From CBDAQA01 sp965247815 (GTDB taxonomy: Bacteria > Planctomycetota > Phycisphaerae > Tepidisphaerales > Tepidisphaeraceae), in assembly GCA_965247815.1 (NCBI GenBank), contig CBDFHW010000009.1:62001-126000 (forward strand): DNA of 64,000 bases, written 5' to 3'. The notes under the pieces were generated by a model. It did no database searches. It saw nothing but the letters and a program-made list of their open reading frames with translations, and was not told where the DNA came from. How positions within the stretch are numbered: the first letter of the stretch is position 1; the number at the start of each line of letters is the position of its first letter. The translations under genes and the position numbers were made by a program. Positions 1 to 9,700 of the stretch are shown here, in pieces.

Positions 1-1201
1 CCGACGCCAAATTGTAGTCTTTCACAAAGTCCGACTCTGTCGCCGGCGTGTCCTGGTGCGTGTCGATGACGTGCGCATAATCCCGGCCGATCACCACGCG
101 GTTGCTCTGAACGTCCTGATTCGCGCCCGCGTGCGCGGTCAGCTTCACGGTGTAAACCGCCTCGTGCAGATAGACGTGGTCGCATTCCCCTTGCGTCGAA
201 GTCTGCCCGTCGCCGAAGTCCCAGAGCACTTTGTTGACCAACCCTTGTTTGGTCTTGGCTGCGAAATGGTAACGGAACGCATAACCGTCATTTAGAAAGC
301 ATTCCCCGACATGGGTCGGAATAAAATCGGCGACCAGGACCTTGTTGTGTTCTTCCATCGTTCCGGGCAAGGCGTTCAGGCAGGTCCCGAAAGCTGCCGC
401 GGGAATGACCTCGACCTTGCCCGCCGAAGGTTTCCGCCAGCCGACTGAAACGAACCCCACGGCCGCGAAGTTCACCTGATACAGAACAAATTCGTGCGGC
501 CCCTTGGTCATGTGCAACGTGGTGTGGAAGCGGATGTCCGCCCCGCCGAGGTGCGCGAACAAGGCCGGCTTGCCGTCGAGATAAAAACCGCCTTCGTCGT
601 CGACGGCCATCGCCAGTGTGAAATCCCCGTCTTCCGGTGCTAGCAGACTTCCGGTCATTTTTGAAATCCACTGCTCCTGGTCCCCGAACGGGTTGTAACC
701 GATGAACGGGCGGTCGATCATGATTCGGCCGAACGTGGGCTTGCTGCGGTCCCATGATTTTTCAATCGTCTCGAAATTGTTGACGGTGCCGCCGGTCCAT
801 TGCCGGGATTCGAGCAGCAGCCCGCCGGTGTTTTTCAGTTCGTCCAGCCCCTTCGGGACCGGTGCCGGTTTTGGGTTCCCGAAATACACTGCGTAATCCC
901 GCACGTCTTTTTTGACGTCAAAGACAACCCGCATTCGATCGCCGGGCCCGGCCGTCAGCACCTGCGACGCAACCAGCTTGCCGTCTTCGGTCGCGACGCG
1001 GACGTCTTCCCCGCCGGGCAGCGCGTGTCCGTCGGTGTAAAACTCGACCTGACACGTCAGGTGATTATCGAATGACGCGACGGGAGCGATTTGGATCGGA
1101 CGACGGAAATGCCATTCGGAATCGAACCACGACGCCCGCGCGGCGGTCGGCAGCGTCAGGCAGAGAAAAGATAAAACCGCGGGCAGTCGTGGTGTTGTCA
1201 T
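1..1201 (-). CDS. Exported PKD-domain protein, C-terminus cut by window edge
   Basis: This frame reads from an ATG at 1201 leftwards without a stop to position 1, giving about 400 residues; the C-terminus lies outside the window. The first 23 residues form a signal peptide ending in TAARA before SWFDSEWHFRRPI. The next region, roughly residues 24-120, looks like a beta-sandwich. The middle (ADFIPTHVGECF upstream, FTLAMAVDDEGGFYLDG) resembles a PA14-like carbohydrate-binding fold. Near the cut end is a PKD domain with the hallmark VLWDFGDGQTS and a following HVYLHEAVYTVKLTA strand. PKD and PA14-like domains in exported planctomycete proteins usually serve binding or adhesion. No catalytic domain is visible in the part present, so the role is unknown. 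It is divergent from the gene at 1398. Confidence 0.8.
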   Translation of the reverse strand, partial: MTTPRLPAVLSFLCLTLPTAARASWFDSEWHFRRPIQIAPVASFDNHLTCQVEFYTDGHALPGGEDVRVATEDGKLVASQVLTAGPGDRMRVVFDVKKDVRDYAVYFGNPKPAPVPKGLDELKNTGGLLLESRQWTGGTVNNFETIEKSWDRSKPTFGRIMIDRPFIGYNPFGDQEQWISKMTGSLLAPEDGDFTLAMAVDDEGGFYLDGKPALFAHLGGADIRFHTTLHMTKGPHEFVLYQVNFAAVGFVSVGWRKPSAGKVEVIPAAAFGTCLNALPGTMEEHNKVLVADFIPTHVGECFLNDGYAFRYHFAAKTKQGLVNKVLWDFGDGQTSTQGECDHVYLHEAVYTVKLTAHAGANQDVQSNRVVIGRDYAHVIDTHQDTPATESDFVKDYNLAS

Positions 1202-1397
1202 CGCGTCATCAGCATTTACCACGCGAGCGGCTCCCGCGTTGTGCCCGACGCAAATGTTCACCGGCCCGAATGAGAGTTGCCCGCGGCAGGCTAGGCCCGG
1301 ATCGCTATACTTCTGATGCAGAATCGGCTGGCGCTCGTGCGCTTCGCCCGCGGCGTCGTTTGACGTCCAACAAGATGATCTTCATCCCCGAGAGCTG

Positions 1398-4196
1398 ATG
1401 GCCGTTCGTTTCAAGTGTCCCAACTGCGGCCGATACCAGACCGCGTCGGCCGAGGACGTCGGGCAAACTCTTCTCTGCATGGCCTGCGGGACGAAGTTTC
1501 TGTTCGACCCGGGCTCGGCAGTGACCCAGCCATCGCCGACGCCGCCCGTGTCACCCGCTGACCCGTCAGTCGCATTCGATTCTGGAAATGAATACCCGCT
1601 AGCCGGCGCTCCGCGGCGTCGCCGGCGCTTCACCTTCGTTGCCCTGTCTTTGGTGATTCTCGCGGGGGCGCTCCTGGCCTACCAGGTCGTCAAATCCAAG
1701 CAGACCGGAAGCTCGAAGCCATCGACATCACCGACACAAAAACTGCCGATGACCACGGCTGCAGATCAACTCGGCGTCGATCTGCGAAACACTTCGACCG
1801 CGACAACCATACCGTCGCCGACCGAACCCGCGTCTCGGGCTACGTCTCAGGCCGCGCAGCGTGCATCCTCTTTCACTGTCGAGCAACCGCCGCCTTCGCC
1901 TTCCACGGCAGCCACTTCGCAAGCATTGTCGCCAGGCGTGATCGAACCGACCACTCGGCCCACCACGTTGCCGAGCACCGCGCCGGTCGCGGCGGCGCGT
2001 TTCCACCCGCGCCCCGCTGCCACGCAGCCGGCCGACGATCTGGACGATCAGATTGGCCGGTCGATTGATCGCGGCGTCGCGTTTCTGCTCGCGCAACTCG
2101 ACAAGGGCCGGTTGAAGCTTTACAGCGGCACCAGCGGACAGTCCGCCGGCGAGGACGCGCTGGTGGTCTACGCGCTGCTTCAAGCGGGCGAGGCGACCCG
2201 CGATCCCAGGCTCGGCCCGAACTCGCCGCTGGTGGACCAGTTGCTGACGGTGTTGAAGTCGATCAACATCAACCGCGATCACACGGTCTACGCGCGGTCG
2301 CTGCGGTCGGCGGCGTTGTCGGTGTACCACCGCGCCCAAGACAAGGCGGCGCTCCGCGCGGACGCGAACTGGTTGATGCACGCCGACTCCGAAGGCGCGT
2401 TCGATTACGAGGCAATCAGTTCGGGCAACCGCCCCATCAACCTGCGGACCCGGTTCGGAAACTCGTGGGACAATTCCAACTCGCAGTACGGCGCGCTCGG
2501 CGTCTGGGCCGCCGCCGAGGCCGGTGTCGAGGTGCCGGGCAGTTTCTGGAACCGCGTGCAACAGCATTGGCTGGACTGTCAGTTGAAAGACGGGCAGTGG
2601 GCGTACGCCGCGTACACCCGATCGGGCCGGCTGTCGATGACGGTCGCCGGGTTGACGACGCTGTTCGTTGCCAGCGACCAGCTCGAAGCCCGCGCGGTCG
2701 TCGCCACGGTCGGGCACCCGCCGTTCACCCCGGCGATCCGCCGGTCGATCGACTGGCTCGAGGCTGGGAACAACTCGATCGATCTGCCCGAGTCCTGGCG
2801 GACGTATAATCTCTTCGGGCTCGAGCGGGCCGCGCTCGCCAGCGGTTTTAAATATTTCGGGAAGCATGATTGGTACCGGGAGCTGGCCCGGCAGCAGCTC
2901 GACCGACAACTCCCCAACGGCTCGTGGACCGGTGAAGACGCGACGGTCGACACCGCGTGCACGCTGCTGTTTCTGTCACGCGGCCGGCACCCGATCTTCA
3001 TGAACAAGCTGCGGTTCGACGGGTTCTGGGCGAACCGGCCGCGCGACATTGCCAACCTCGCCCATTTCGCGTCTACCGCGCTCGAGCGGCCGTTGAACTG
3101 GCAGGTCGTCAGCCTTACAAGCGATTGGTCCGACTGGATGGATTCGCCGGTGCTGTACATCGCGAGCCACGAACCGCCGACGTTGACCGATGCCGATGTG
3201 GACAAGCTCCGGGCGTACGCGCTGGCGGGCGGGTTGATTTTCACGCACGCCGACGGCGACAGCGTCAAGTTCAATCAATTCGTCGCAACGCTCGGGCGTC
3301 GATTGTTTCCGGCCTATCCGTTGCAGTCGCTTCCGAGTGATCACCCGATCTATTCGACGTTGTACAAAGTGAAACCTCAGCCACCGTTGCAAGGCATCAG
3401 CAACGGGTCGCGGTTGTTGCTGGTCCATTCCCCAACTGATCTCAACAAAGGCTGGCAACAACAGGACTGGCAGCAGCGACCGGCAGCGTTTCAACTGGGG
3501 ATAAACCTGTTCATTTATGCCGCGGGAAAGGCAAATTTTCAGAACAAGCTGAAGACGCCCTACGTCCCCGAGCCGGCAGTGGTGCCGGCCTTGACGACGC
3601 AGTTGGCCGAGCTGAGGTATCCCGGCGACTGGAACCCCGAACCGGCGGCGATGCCGCGGTTTGCCCGGTTGTTTCTCGGCGAGACGGGTGTCCGTTTAGC
3701 ATCCGTCGCCACGGACGCCGCACGACTGGATGCCGCGGTGATGCCGGTCGCGCACCTGACCGGTACGGGAAAATTGATGATGTCGACCGACGAGTTGAAA
3801 GCGGTCCACGACTACGTCGCGGCCGGCGGGACACTGCTGATCGACCCCGCGGGCGGCTCGCCGGAATTCGTCAAGAGTATCCTGCTCGATTTCCTGCCAC
3901 ACGCGTTTCCCGATCAGACGCCGGGTGATCTGAAGCCGTCCCATCCCATTCTGGCCGGCACGAACGAGGGAATGAAACCGGTCACACCGCGGCTGCGGCC
4001 CTACCGCGGCGAGGTCGACGGGATGACGACAACCCCGATTGAATATTTTAGCGTAGGCAAAGGACTGGTGCTGTTCAGTCAAGTCGATCTTACGACGGCG
4101 CTGCTCGGGACACACACCTGGCCGATCAACGGATACGACGCAGAGTCGGCTTACGGCCTCGTGCGCAACATCCTTCTCTTCACTCTGGAACGCTGA
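1398..4196 (+). CDS. Zinc-ribbon, membrane-anchored DUF4159-type protein
   Basis: A 932-residue protein. The N-terminus has a zinc ribbon with Cys pairs at residues 7/10 and 27/30 (CPNC...CMAC). A Pro-rich stretch and one membrane segment (about 79-98, after RRRRR) follow, then a long Ser/Thr/Pro-rich linker to about residue 210. The middle (about 215-530) has alpha/alpha-toroid repeats with prenyltransferase-like signatures (QYGALGVWAAAEAG, DGQWAYA, NGSWTGEDATVDTACTLLFL). From about 560 comes a DUF4159 region (SPVLYIASHEPP, LRAYALAGGLIFTHADGDS), and a similar fold appears to recur at about 740-930 (HDYVAAGGTLLIDPAGG). DUF4159 proteins are common in planctomycetes, often near MoxR/DUF58 genes, and have no established reaction. 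The ATG at 1398 begins just before the zinc ribbon. The last 17 bases overlap the convergent gene at 4180. Confidence 0.85.
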   Translation: MAVRFKCPNCGRYQTASAEDVGQTLLCMACGTKFLFDPGSAVTQPSPTPPVSPADPSVAFDSGNEYPLAGAPRRRRRFTFVALSLVILAGALLAYQVVKSKQTGSSKPSTSPTQKLPMTTAADQLGVDLRNTSTATTIPSPTEPASRATSQAAQRASSFTVEQPPPSPSTAATSQALSPGVIEPTTRPTTLPSTAPVAAARFHPRPAATQPADDLDDQIGRSIDRGVAFLLAQLDKGRLKLYSGTSGQSAGEDALVVYALLQAGEATRDPRLGPNSPLVDQLLTVLKSININRDHTVYARSLRSAALSVYHRAQDKAALRADANWLMHADSEGAFDYEAISSGNRPINLRTRFGNSWDNSNSQYGALGVWAAAEAGVEVPGSFWNRVQQHWLDCQLKDGQWAYAAYTRSGRLSMTVAGLTTLFVASDQLEARAVVATVGHPPFTPAIRRSIDWLEAGNNSIDLPESWRTYNLFGLERAALASGFKYFGKHDWYRELARQQLDRQLPNGSWTGEDATVDTACTLLFLSRGRHPIFMNKLRFDGFWANRPRDIANLAHFASTALERPLNWQVVSLTSDWSDWMDSPVLYIASHEPPTLTDADVDKLRAYALAGGLIFTHADGDSVKFNQFVATLGRRLFPAYPLQSLPSDHPIYSTLYKVKPQPPLQGISNGSRLLLVHSPTDLNKGWQQQDWQQRPAAFQLGINLFIYAAGKANFQNKLKTPYVPEPAVVPALTTQLAELRYPGDWNPEPAAMPRFARLFLGETGVRLASVATDAARLDAAVMPVAHLTGTGKLMMSTDELKAVHDYVAAGGTLLIDPAGGSPEFVKSILLDFLPHAFPDQTPGDLKPSHPILAGTNEGMKPVTPRLRPYRGEVDGMTTTPIEYFSVGKGLVLFSQVDLTTALLGTHTWPINGYDAESAYGLVRNILLFTLER

Positions 4197-5106
4197 GCAC
4201 CCCCGCGGGCTGTTTCCAGACCTGCCCGACCTCCCGAATCACCACGCGGTCGCCGGCGGCGGCGATCATTCTTTGAATCGGTTCGTCCATCGGCTCGTGG
4301 CTTAACCGAAAGGTGCTGTGGTGCATCGGCAGGATCGCCGCCGCCCCGCAGTGCCCGGCCATCTCGGCGGCCTGCTCGGGGGTCGCGTGCGCGGCGATGT
4401 ACGGGTCGTACGCGCCGATGCCCATTACCGCCAGATCGACATTCTTAAGGTCCCGAAAATATTCGTGATACGCCGTATCACCGCCGTACAGCACGCGGTG
4501 GTTATTGCTTTCCAGAAAATACGCGTTGAACCCCCGATGACGGTCGTAGAACGTGCGCGCCCCCCAGTGCCGGACCTCGCGGGCCGTCACGGTCACGCCT
4601 GCGATGTTCGCAGTCTGGCCCCAATTTAGTTCGGTGACGTTTCGGAAGCCGAGGTCGCGAATTAAATCACCGGTCTGGTGGGCGGTGACGACGGGGATCG
4701 TTTTAGGCAATCGCACCAGCGTCGGGCGGTCCAGGTGATCGAAGTGTGCGTGCGAAATCAGGAGCAGATCAATGTCCGGCAACTCGCGGACGGTGAGTGC
4801 CGGCGCGAGCAATCTTCGCGGACCGCCGGTCATCAGGCCGAGGCCCAGGCCCACGCGATTCGAAAGAACCGGGTCGGTCAGAATGGTTGCCCCGTCCATT
4901 CGCAGGAGCACGGTTGCGTGTCCCAGCCAGGCGGCAGCTAATGGCTGCTTACCCCAGTTAGACAGATCAGGTTTGAGCCGCGGCGCGGGCGGCGCCGAGA
5001 CGTGGTCGAGCACCCGAAGGCGTCCCCGGCCGCGGCCCAAAAAGTCCGCGACGCGCAGCGCACCCGGCCGCAGTTTTGCCCAGTCCGTGAAACTTCGCCA
5101 ACTCAT
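4180..5106 (-). CDS. Metallo-beta-lactamase-fold hydrolase (NAPE-PLD/UlaG-like)
   Basis: A 308-residue protein of the metallo-beta-lactamase superfamily. It has the metal-binding motif SHAHFDHLD (about residue 118), a later GGDTAYHEYF and a C-terminal MHHSTFRLSHEPMDEP. This order (WLGHATVLLRMDGATILTDPV near residue 60, then HxHxDH, GGDT, and MHxxTF with EPMD) is that of the family related to N-acyl-phosphatidylethanolamine phospholipase D and the UlaG lactonase. The substrate cannot be read from sequence. No signal peptide is evident, so it is probably cytoplasmic. The start is 31 bases downstream of the endonuclease-like gene stop at 5138, so the two are probably co-transcribed on the minus strand. 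Confidence 0.87.
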   Translation of the reverse strand: MSWRSFTDWAKLRPGALRVADFLGRGRGRLRVLDHVSAPPAPRLKPDLSNWGKQPLAAAWLGHATVLLRMDGATILTDPVLSNRVGLGLGLMTGGPRRLLAPALTVRELPDIDLLLISHAHFDHLDRPTLVRLPKTIPVVTAHQTGDLIRDLGFRNVTELNWGQTANIAGVTVTAREVRHWGARTFYDRHRGFNAYFLESNNHRVLYGGDTAYHEYFRDLKNVDLAVMGIGAYDPYIAAHATPEQAAEMAGHCGAAAILPMHHSTFRLSHEPMDEPIQRMIAAAGDRVVIREVGQVWKQPAGVLSVPE

Positions 5107-5137
5107 TCAAAACCACCAGACGAAGCAGCGGGCATCC

Positions 5138-5917
5138 TCAATCGGAAATTTCCGCGCCGACGGGAAAGTGATCGCTGGCATATTTCGCCAGCCGATCCTG
5201 CTCGACCCACGCGGCCGTGTGCCGCACGGGCGAGACGCCGAACGTAAAGATAAAATCGACGCGCTGCCCAGGGTTCTGGGTATCGAAAGAACCTGTGACT
5301 TCGGTCTGCTCGTCGTGCGTCGCGCGGTACGTGTCGTGATATCCCGCGTCGAGCACGGCCTGGATCAGGCGGCGCGGCAACCGGTCGCCGTTCTCGCGGT
5401 AGGCCGACTGCGTTCTCGCCTTGCACCGGGCGATGTCGATCCGCTGGTACGGGGCCGTCGCGTTGAAGTCGCCGCACAAAATGTGTGGTCGATTCACTTC
5501 CCGGTGGTGTTCGAACAGGCCGAGAATGACACCGAGATCACGGAGACGGGACGCCTCGTCGGCGTCGGTCGCGCCGGCGGGCAGGTGCAGCACGCCGATC
5601 GGCCAGGCTGTGCCGGCCGGGTCCACAACGACCGCTTCGAGCAGCGACCGGGAAATTCCGGGGTTGAATGCGGCATGATTGATCGTCTCCCGGATCGGCC
5701 ACCGGCTGAGCAGCGCTGACGTATGATGCCGACCTCCGGCGCGGATGAAATCCATAGACAGCCTCTTCGCGATCCGCTCGACCACTGCGGGAACGTCGGC
5801 CTCGACCAGCGCGACAACATCGGGCCGCTGCGCGATAAGCACCTCGGCCAATGGGTCCGCCCGGCCTTCGCCACCGTCTAAAATGTTATAGGTAACGAGT
5901 CGCATCAATTCATTCAT
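5138..5917 (-). CDS. Endonuclease/exonuclease/phosphatase family protein
   Basis: A protein of at most 259 residues; an in-frame Met at residue 5 (MRLVTYNIL) is an equally good start. The family's metal and phosphodiester-cleavage motifs appear in order: YNILDGGEGR (Asn), ALVEADVPAV (Glu), HILCGDFNATAPY (GDFN), and SDHFPVGAEI at the C-terminus (SDH). Members include ExoIII-like nucleases, sphingomyelinases and inositol phosphatases. With no extra domain or signal peptide, the substrate is open. It lies upstream of and co-directional with the metallo-hydrolase gene at 4180-5106. Confidence 0.86.
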   Translation of the reverse strand: MNELMRLVTYNILDGGEGRADPLAEVLIAQRPDVVALVEADVPAVVERIAKRLSMDFIRAGGRHHTSALLSRWPIRETINHAAFNPGISRSLLEAVVVDPAGTAWPIGVLHLPAGATDADEASRLRDLGVILGLFEHHREVNRPHILCGDFNATAPYQRIDIARCKARTQSAYRENGDRLPRRLIQAVLDAGYHDTYRATHDEQTEVTGSFDTQNPGQRVDFIFTFGVSPVRHTAAWVEQDRLAKYASDHFPVGAEISD

Positions 5918-6243
5918 TGCAAGGCCCGCGTCGCACTGCTTCCCACGCTCTGGTCGTTGGATGCCTTTTTCGAAGGACCGATTATAGCGCGACGTTTCAA
6001 TCTATTCTGGCCGATCGTATCAGTCGATTCAGCATGAAACGCCCTACGTTCAGGCCGCTAAATGACTGTATTATCGGCCGCTGTTGAAAGCCTTTGCAGA
6101 TCCTTTCTTTCGATTTGCCCGATCGATATTTTGATCGTAGTTTCATTTCAACCTTCCGTCAGCGAATCGATCACCTTCGACATCACGTCGCGAGGTTTTG
6201 CACCCGATAGCTGATGGGAGCCCTGGGGTTTTGGAGGTCGGTT
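5918..6243. other. Divergent intergenic region, 326 bases
   Basis: This gap separates the minus-strand endonuclease-like gene from the plus-strand MshEN gene, so it should hold promoters for both. It is visibly more AT-rich than the flanking genes (for example around 6000-6150). I found no convincing -35/-10 pair, RNA gene or repeat. Confidence 0.5.
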
Positions 6244-6693
6244 ATGTCGAAGACACGATTCGGTGAGCATCTTAGTCGATTGGTCAATCTGAGCACGCAC
6301 GACGTGCACGAAATCCTTGAAGAGCAGAGTGCGACCCGTCACCGCTTCGGTGAGATTGCCTTGTCCTGGGGACTCTGCACGCCCGAGCAGGTCTGGCAGG
6401 CGTGGTGCGATCAGCTGCTGTCGCAGGTGCAGAAGGTCGACCTGGTCAAGCTCGGCATCGACTCGCAGGCGGCGGCGATGATCGACGGCGAAACGGCCGT
6501 TCGACTAAACGCAATTCCGATCCGCTGCCTGGGTGAGCAGTTGATCGTAGCCGTCTCTGACCCGAACACGCAGCGCGCCGCCGACGAACTGACGATTCTG
6601 ACCGGCAAACAGCTCCGCTTCGTGGTCGCCGACGCCGATCAAATGAAACAAGCCTTGAGCACTTATTACGCCGTGACTTTCATCGCCGCTTAA
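6244..6693 (+). CDS. Stand-alone MshEN (GspE N-terminal) domain protein
   Basis: The ATG at 6244 is preceded by GGAGGTCGGTT, a strong ribosome-binding site. This makes it the better start than the upstream ATG at 6214 and gives 149 residues. Almost the whole protein is a type II secretion ATPase N-terminal-like (MshEN) domain: FGEIALSWGLCTPEQVWQAW, then VKLGIDSQAAAMIDGETAVR, RCLGEQLIVAVSDPNTQRAAD and LTGKQLRFVVADADQMKQAL. In GspE/PilB the domain precedes an ATPase, and in some proteins it binds c-di-GMP. Here there is no ATPase domain, which planctomycete genomes show quite often. Role inferred only: a small regulatory or ligand-binding protein. It is monocistronic, with a strong terminator directly downstream. 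Confidence 0.8.
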   Translation: MSKTRFGEHLSRLVNLSTHDVHEILEEQSATRHRFGEIALSWGLCTPEQVWQAWCDQLLSQVQKVDLVKLGIDSQAAAMIDGETAVRLNAIPIRCLGEQLIVAVSDPNTQRAADELTILTGKQLRFVVADADQMKQALSTYYAVTFIAA

Positions 6694-6715
6694 AACCGGA
6701 CTGAAAACAGACATC

Positions 6716-6754
6716 AAAAAACCGCCGACGCAGTGGATGCGTCGGCGGTTTTTT
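6716..6754. terminator. Bidirectional rho-independent terminator
   Basis: A perfect 17-base inverted repeat (6716-6732 against 6738-6754) with a 5-base loop. The arms begin with six A and end with six T, so the hairpin has a U-tract in both transcription directions. It lies between the convergent MshEN gene and the RND permease gene and can end both transcripts. Confidence 0.95.
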
Positions 6755-6777
6755 GTTGAATAGACCGGGTCGAAAAA

Positions 6778-9700
6778 TCAGTGACCGTTGCCCATCGCCA
6801 GCGCCGGCTGTGCGCCGACACCGCCGCGTGCGTCGGCGACCTCGTCGTGGTGCGACCGCGACGATTTAAAGAAGCTGGTTTTGTTCAAGACGTTTTCCTG
6901 GAAGTTTTCTAGGTAAAGATAAATCGCCGGAGTGACGTACAGAGTCAGGAACTGCGAGAAGAACAGCCCGCCGACGATGACAAGGCCCAGCGGTTTTCGG
7001 CCCTCGCCGTCGGCTCCGAAGCCCAACGCGATCGGGACCGCGCCCATGATGGCGGCGAGCGTGGTCATAATGATCGGCCGGAACCGGTCCATGCTGGCGT
7101 CGTGGATCGCCTGCTCGGCGGTCTGGCCTTCGTCAATCCGCTGCAACGCGAAGTCGACGATCATGATCCCGTTCTTCTTCACGATCCCCATCAGCATGAA
7201 CATGCCGATGTAGGCATACAGCGAAGCTTCCTGCCCGAAAATCATCAGCGTCGCGAGCCCGCCGACCAGCGCCACCGGCAGCGACGACAGCACCGTCACC
7301 GGGTGGATGTAGCTTTCGTACAAAATCCCCAAAATCACGTACATCACGAAGACGGCCAGCACCATCAGCACTGACAGTTCAGAAACCGTCTGCTTGAACG
7401 TCAACGCCTCACCCTGGAAATCGGCCCGGAGCGTGCTCGGCACGATCTTAGCGGCGGTCTTCTCGACGAAGTCCGTCGCCGTTCCCAGCGGCACGCCGGG
7501 GTTCAAATTGAAGTTGAAAGTCACGCTCGTGAACTGATTCAAGTGGTTCATTGACTGCGGCCCGAGCGTCGGTTTCCAGCTGGCGACGGCGCTCAGCGGG
7601 ACCGTTTTTTTCCCGTCGTCGGTGGTGATGTAAAGCAGGCTGAGGTCCTGCGGTTCACGCCGGCCCTTGTCGTCGGCTTCCAGAATCACCTGGTACTGGT
7701 CGGTCGGTTTCTTAATTAGGTAGACGTAATTTTGACTGTACGAATTCCGGAGCAGGTCTTCGATCCTGGTGACAGAGATGCCGTACGAAGACGCCTGGTC
7801 TCGGAGCGGCTGAAGCGTCAGCTGGGGCGTCTGCAGGTACATGTCGTTCGAGATGCCGCCCTGCATCAGGGGACGGAAAATCTTGCCGGCGCCCTCCTGA
7901 ATGAACGCGCCCATCAGCTTACCGGCGGTCGCGTAGACCTCCTGCGGGTCGACGCCGCTGATGGCGTACGAGAACTGGCCCTGATTTCGGCTGCTCGCCC
8001 CGGTGCTGATCTGCAACACCGGCTGCGGTTGCATGAACGCGAGCAACCCCGGGTTGTTCATCGCGATGCCGCCCATCAACTGCCCGGCGACCGACGCAAT
8101 CGGCGCGTGCTTCGCGCCGGTGATCGGATCCTGGGCCCGCTTGTCCGGGTCTTTCAGAAACGCGACCATGAATCCCTGGTTGGCGGCCATGAAACCCTGG
8201 ATGCCGGTGACGGTCACCGTCATGTCCACGTTCGGATTCTGTTGCATCGCGATCGCGACGCGATCCTGATACGCGTGCATCTGGTCGGGGCTGCTCCCCT
8301 GCTGTCCGATCATGACGCCGAACATGAAGCTGCTGTCACCGACCGGCAGAAACGACTTGGGAATCCGCATGAACAGCACGACCGTGCCGGCCATACACAG
8401 AACCCAGACGACGGCCGAGACCCACCGGTGTCGGAGGAAGAACCAAAGCGAATTGCCGTAGATGTCCAGAACTTTGTGCTCGACCCCGCCGATCACGCGT
8501 TCGAGCCAGGTCTTCTTCTGACCTTGACCGCGCTGGCTCAATAGCCGGGCACACATCAAGGGTGTGAGCGTCAGCGACACGATGCCGCTGGCGAAAATCG
8601 ACACGATAATCGTGACCGAGAACTCGCGGAAGATTCGGCCCATCAACCCGCTCAGCAACACCAGCGGCAAGAACACCGCCGCGAGCGAGATCGTCATCGA
8701 CAGAATTGTGAAGCTGATTTCCTGAGCGCCTCTGAGCGCGGCGGTTAAAGGCGTCTCGCCGAACTTTTCCATTCGACGGACGGCGTTTTCCAGGAACACG
8801 ATCGCGTCGTCGACCAGGAACCCGATCGCCAGCGTGAGCGCCATAAGTGAAAGGTTGTCCAGGCTGTACCCGAGCGCGTGCATCACGATGAACGTGAGCA
8901 GCAGCGACAACGGAAGCGCGACCGCGGGGATCAACGTGTCGGCGGCGCGGCCCAGGAACAGGAAGATCACAAGCACGACCAGCACGAACGCGATCACCAG
9001 CGTTTCGCTGACGTCTTTGATACTGTTGACGATCGTCTTGGACTGGTCGTGGATCGTCTTGATCGTGACCGCGGCCGGGAGCGTTTTCTGGATCGTCGGA
9101 ATGAGGTGTTCGACCTCCTGCGCGACCGACACGGCGTTGGTGCCCGCTTGCCGGAAGACCGCCATGACGACCGCCGCCGTCGGCGGGTCCTTCATGTCGC
9201 GGACCCAGAACTGCAGGTTGACGCGCTCGTCTTTGAGCCCGTCGATCGCCGTGGCGACGTCACTCAGGTAAATCGGGGCGTCGTTTTTCCGTCCGATGAT
9301 CAGCTTGTTGTAATCCTCGGCCGACGACAACTGCCCGGCCGGTTGAACCAGATAGGTTCGGTATTTTCCGTCGAGCTGACCGGCACCCTGATAACTGGTC
9401 CCCTGCTGAATCGACTTTGCCAGATCGTCCATCGTCAGCCCGCGCGACGCGAGCGCCGAGGGATCGGCCTTGATCCGGACCGCCGCGGGGCTTCCGTACA
9501 CCTGCACCCGGCTGACACCGTTGACGATGCTTATCCGCTGACCCGCCTGCGTGTTGGCGAAGTCGTACAGCTGCTGCTTGGTGGCCGAGCTGCTGAACAG
9601 CGCGATGTACATAATCGGCTGGTCGTTCGGGTTGGTTTTGCTTAACGTAGGCGGGCTGGGCAGGTCGGTGGGGAGATTCCCGCTGGCCTGCGAGATCGCT

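Noticed and set aside
1728..2909. 393-residue minus-strand frame inside the DUF4159 gene
   Set aside because: Arg-rich shadow with no motif and no ribosome site.
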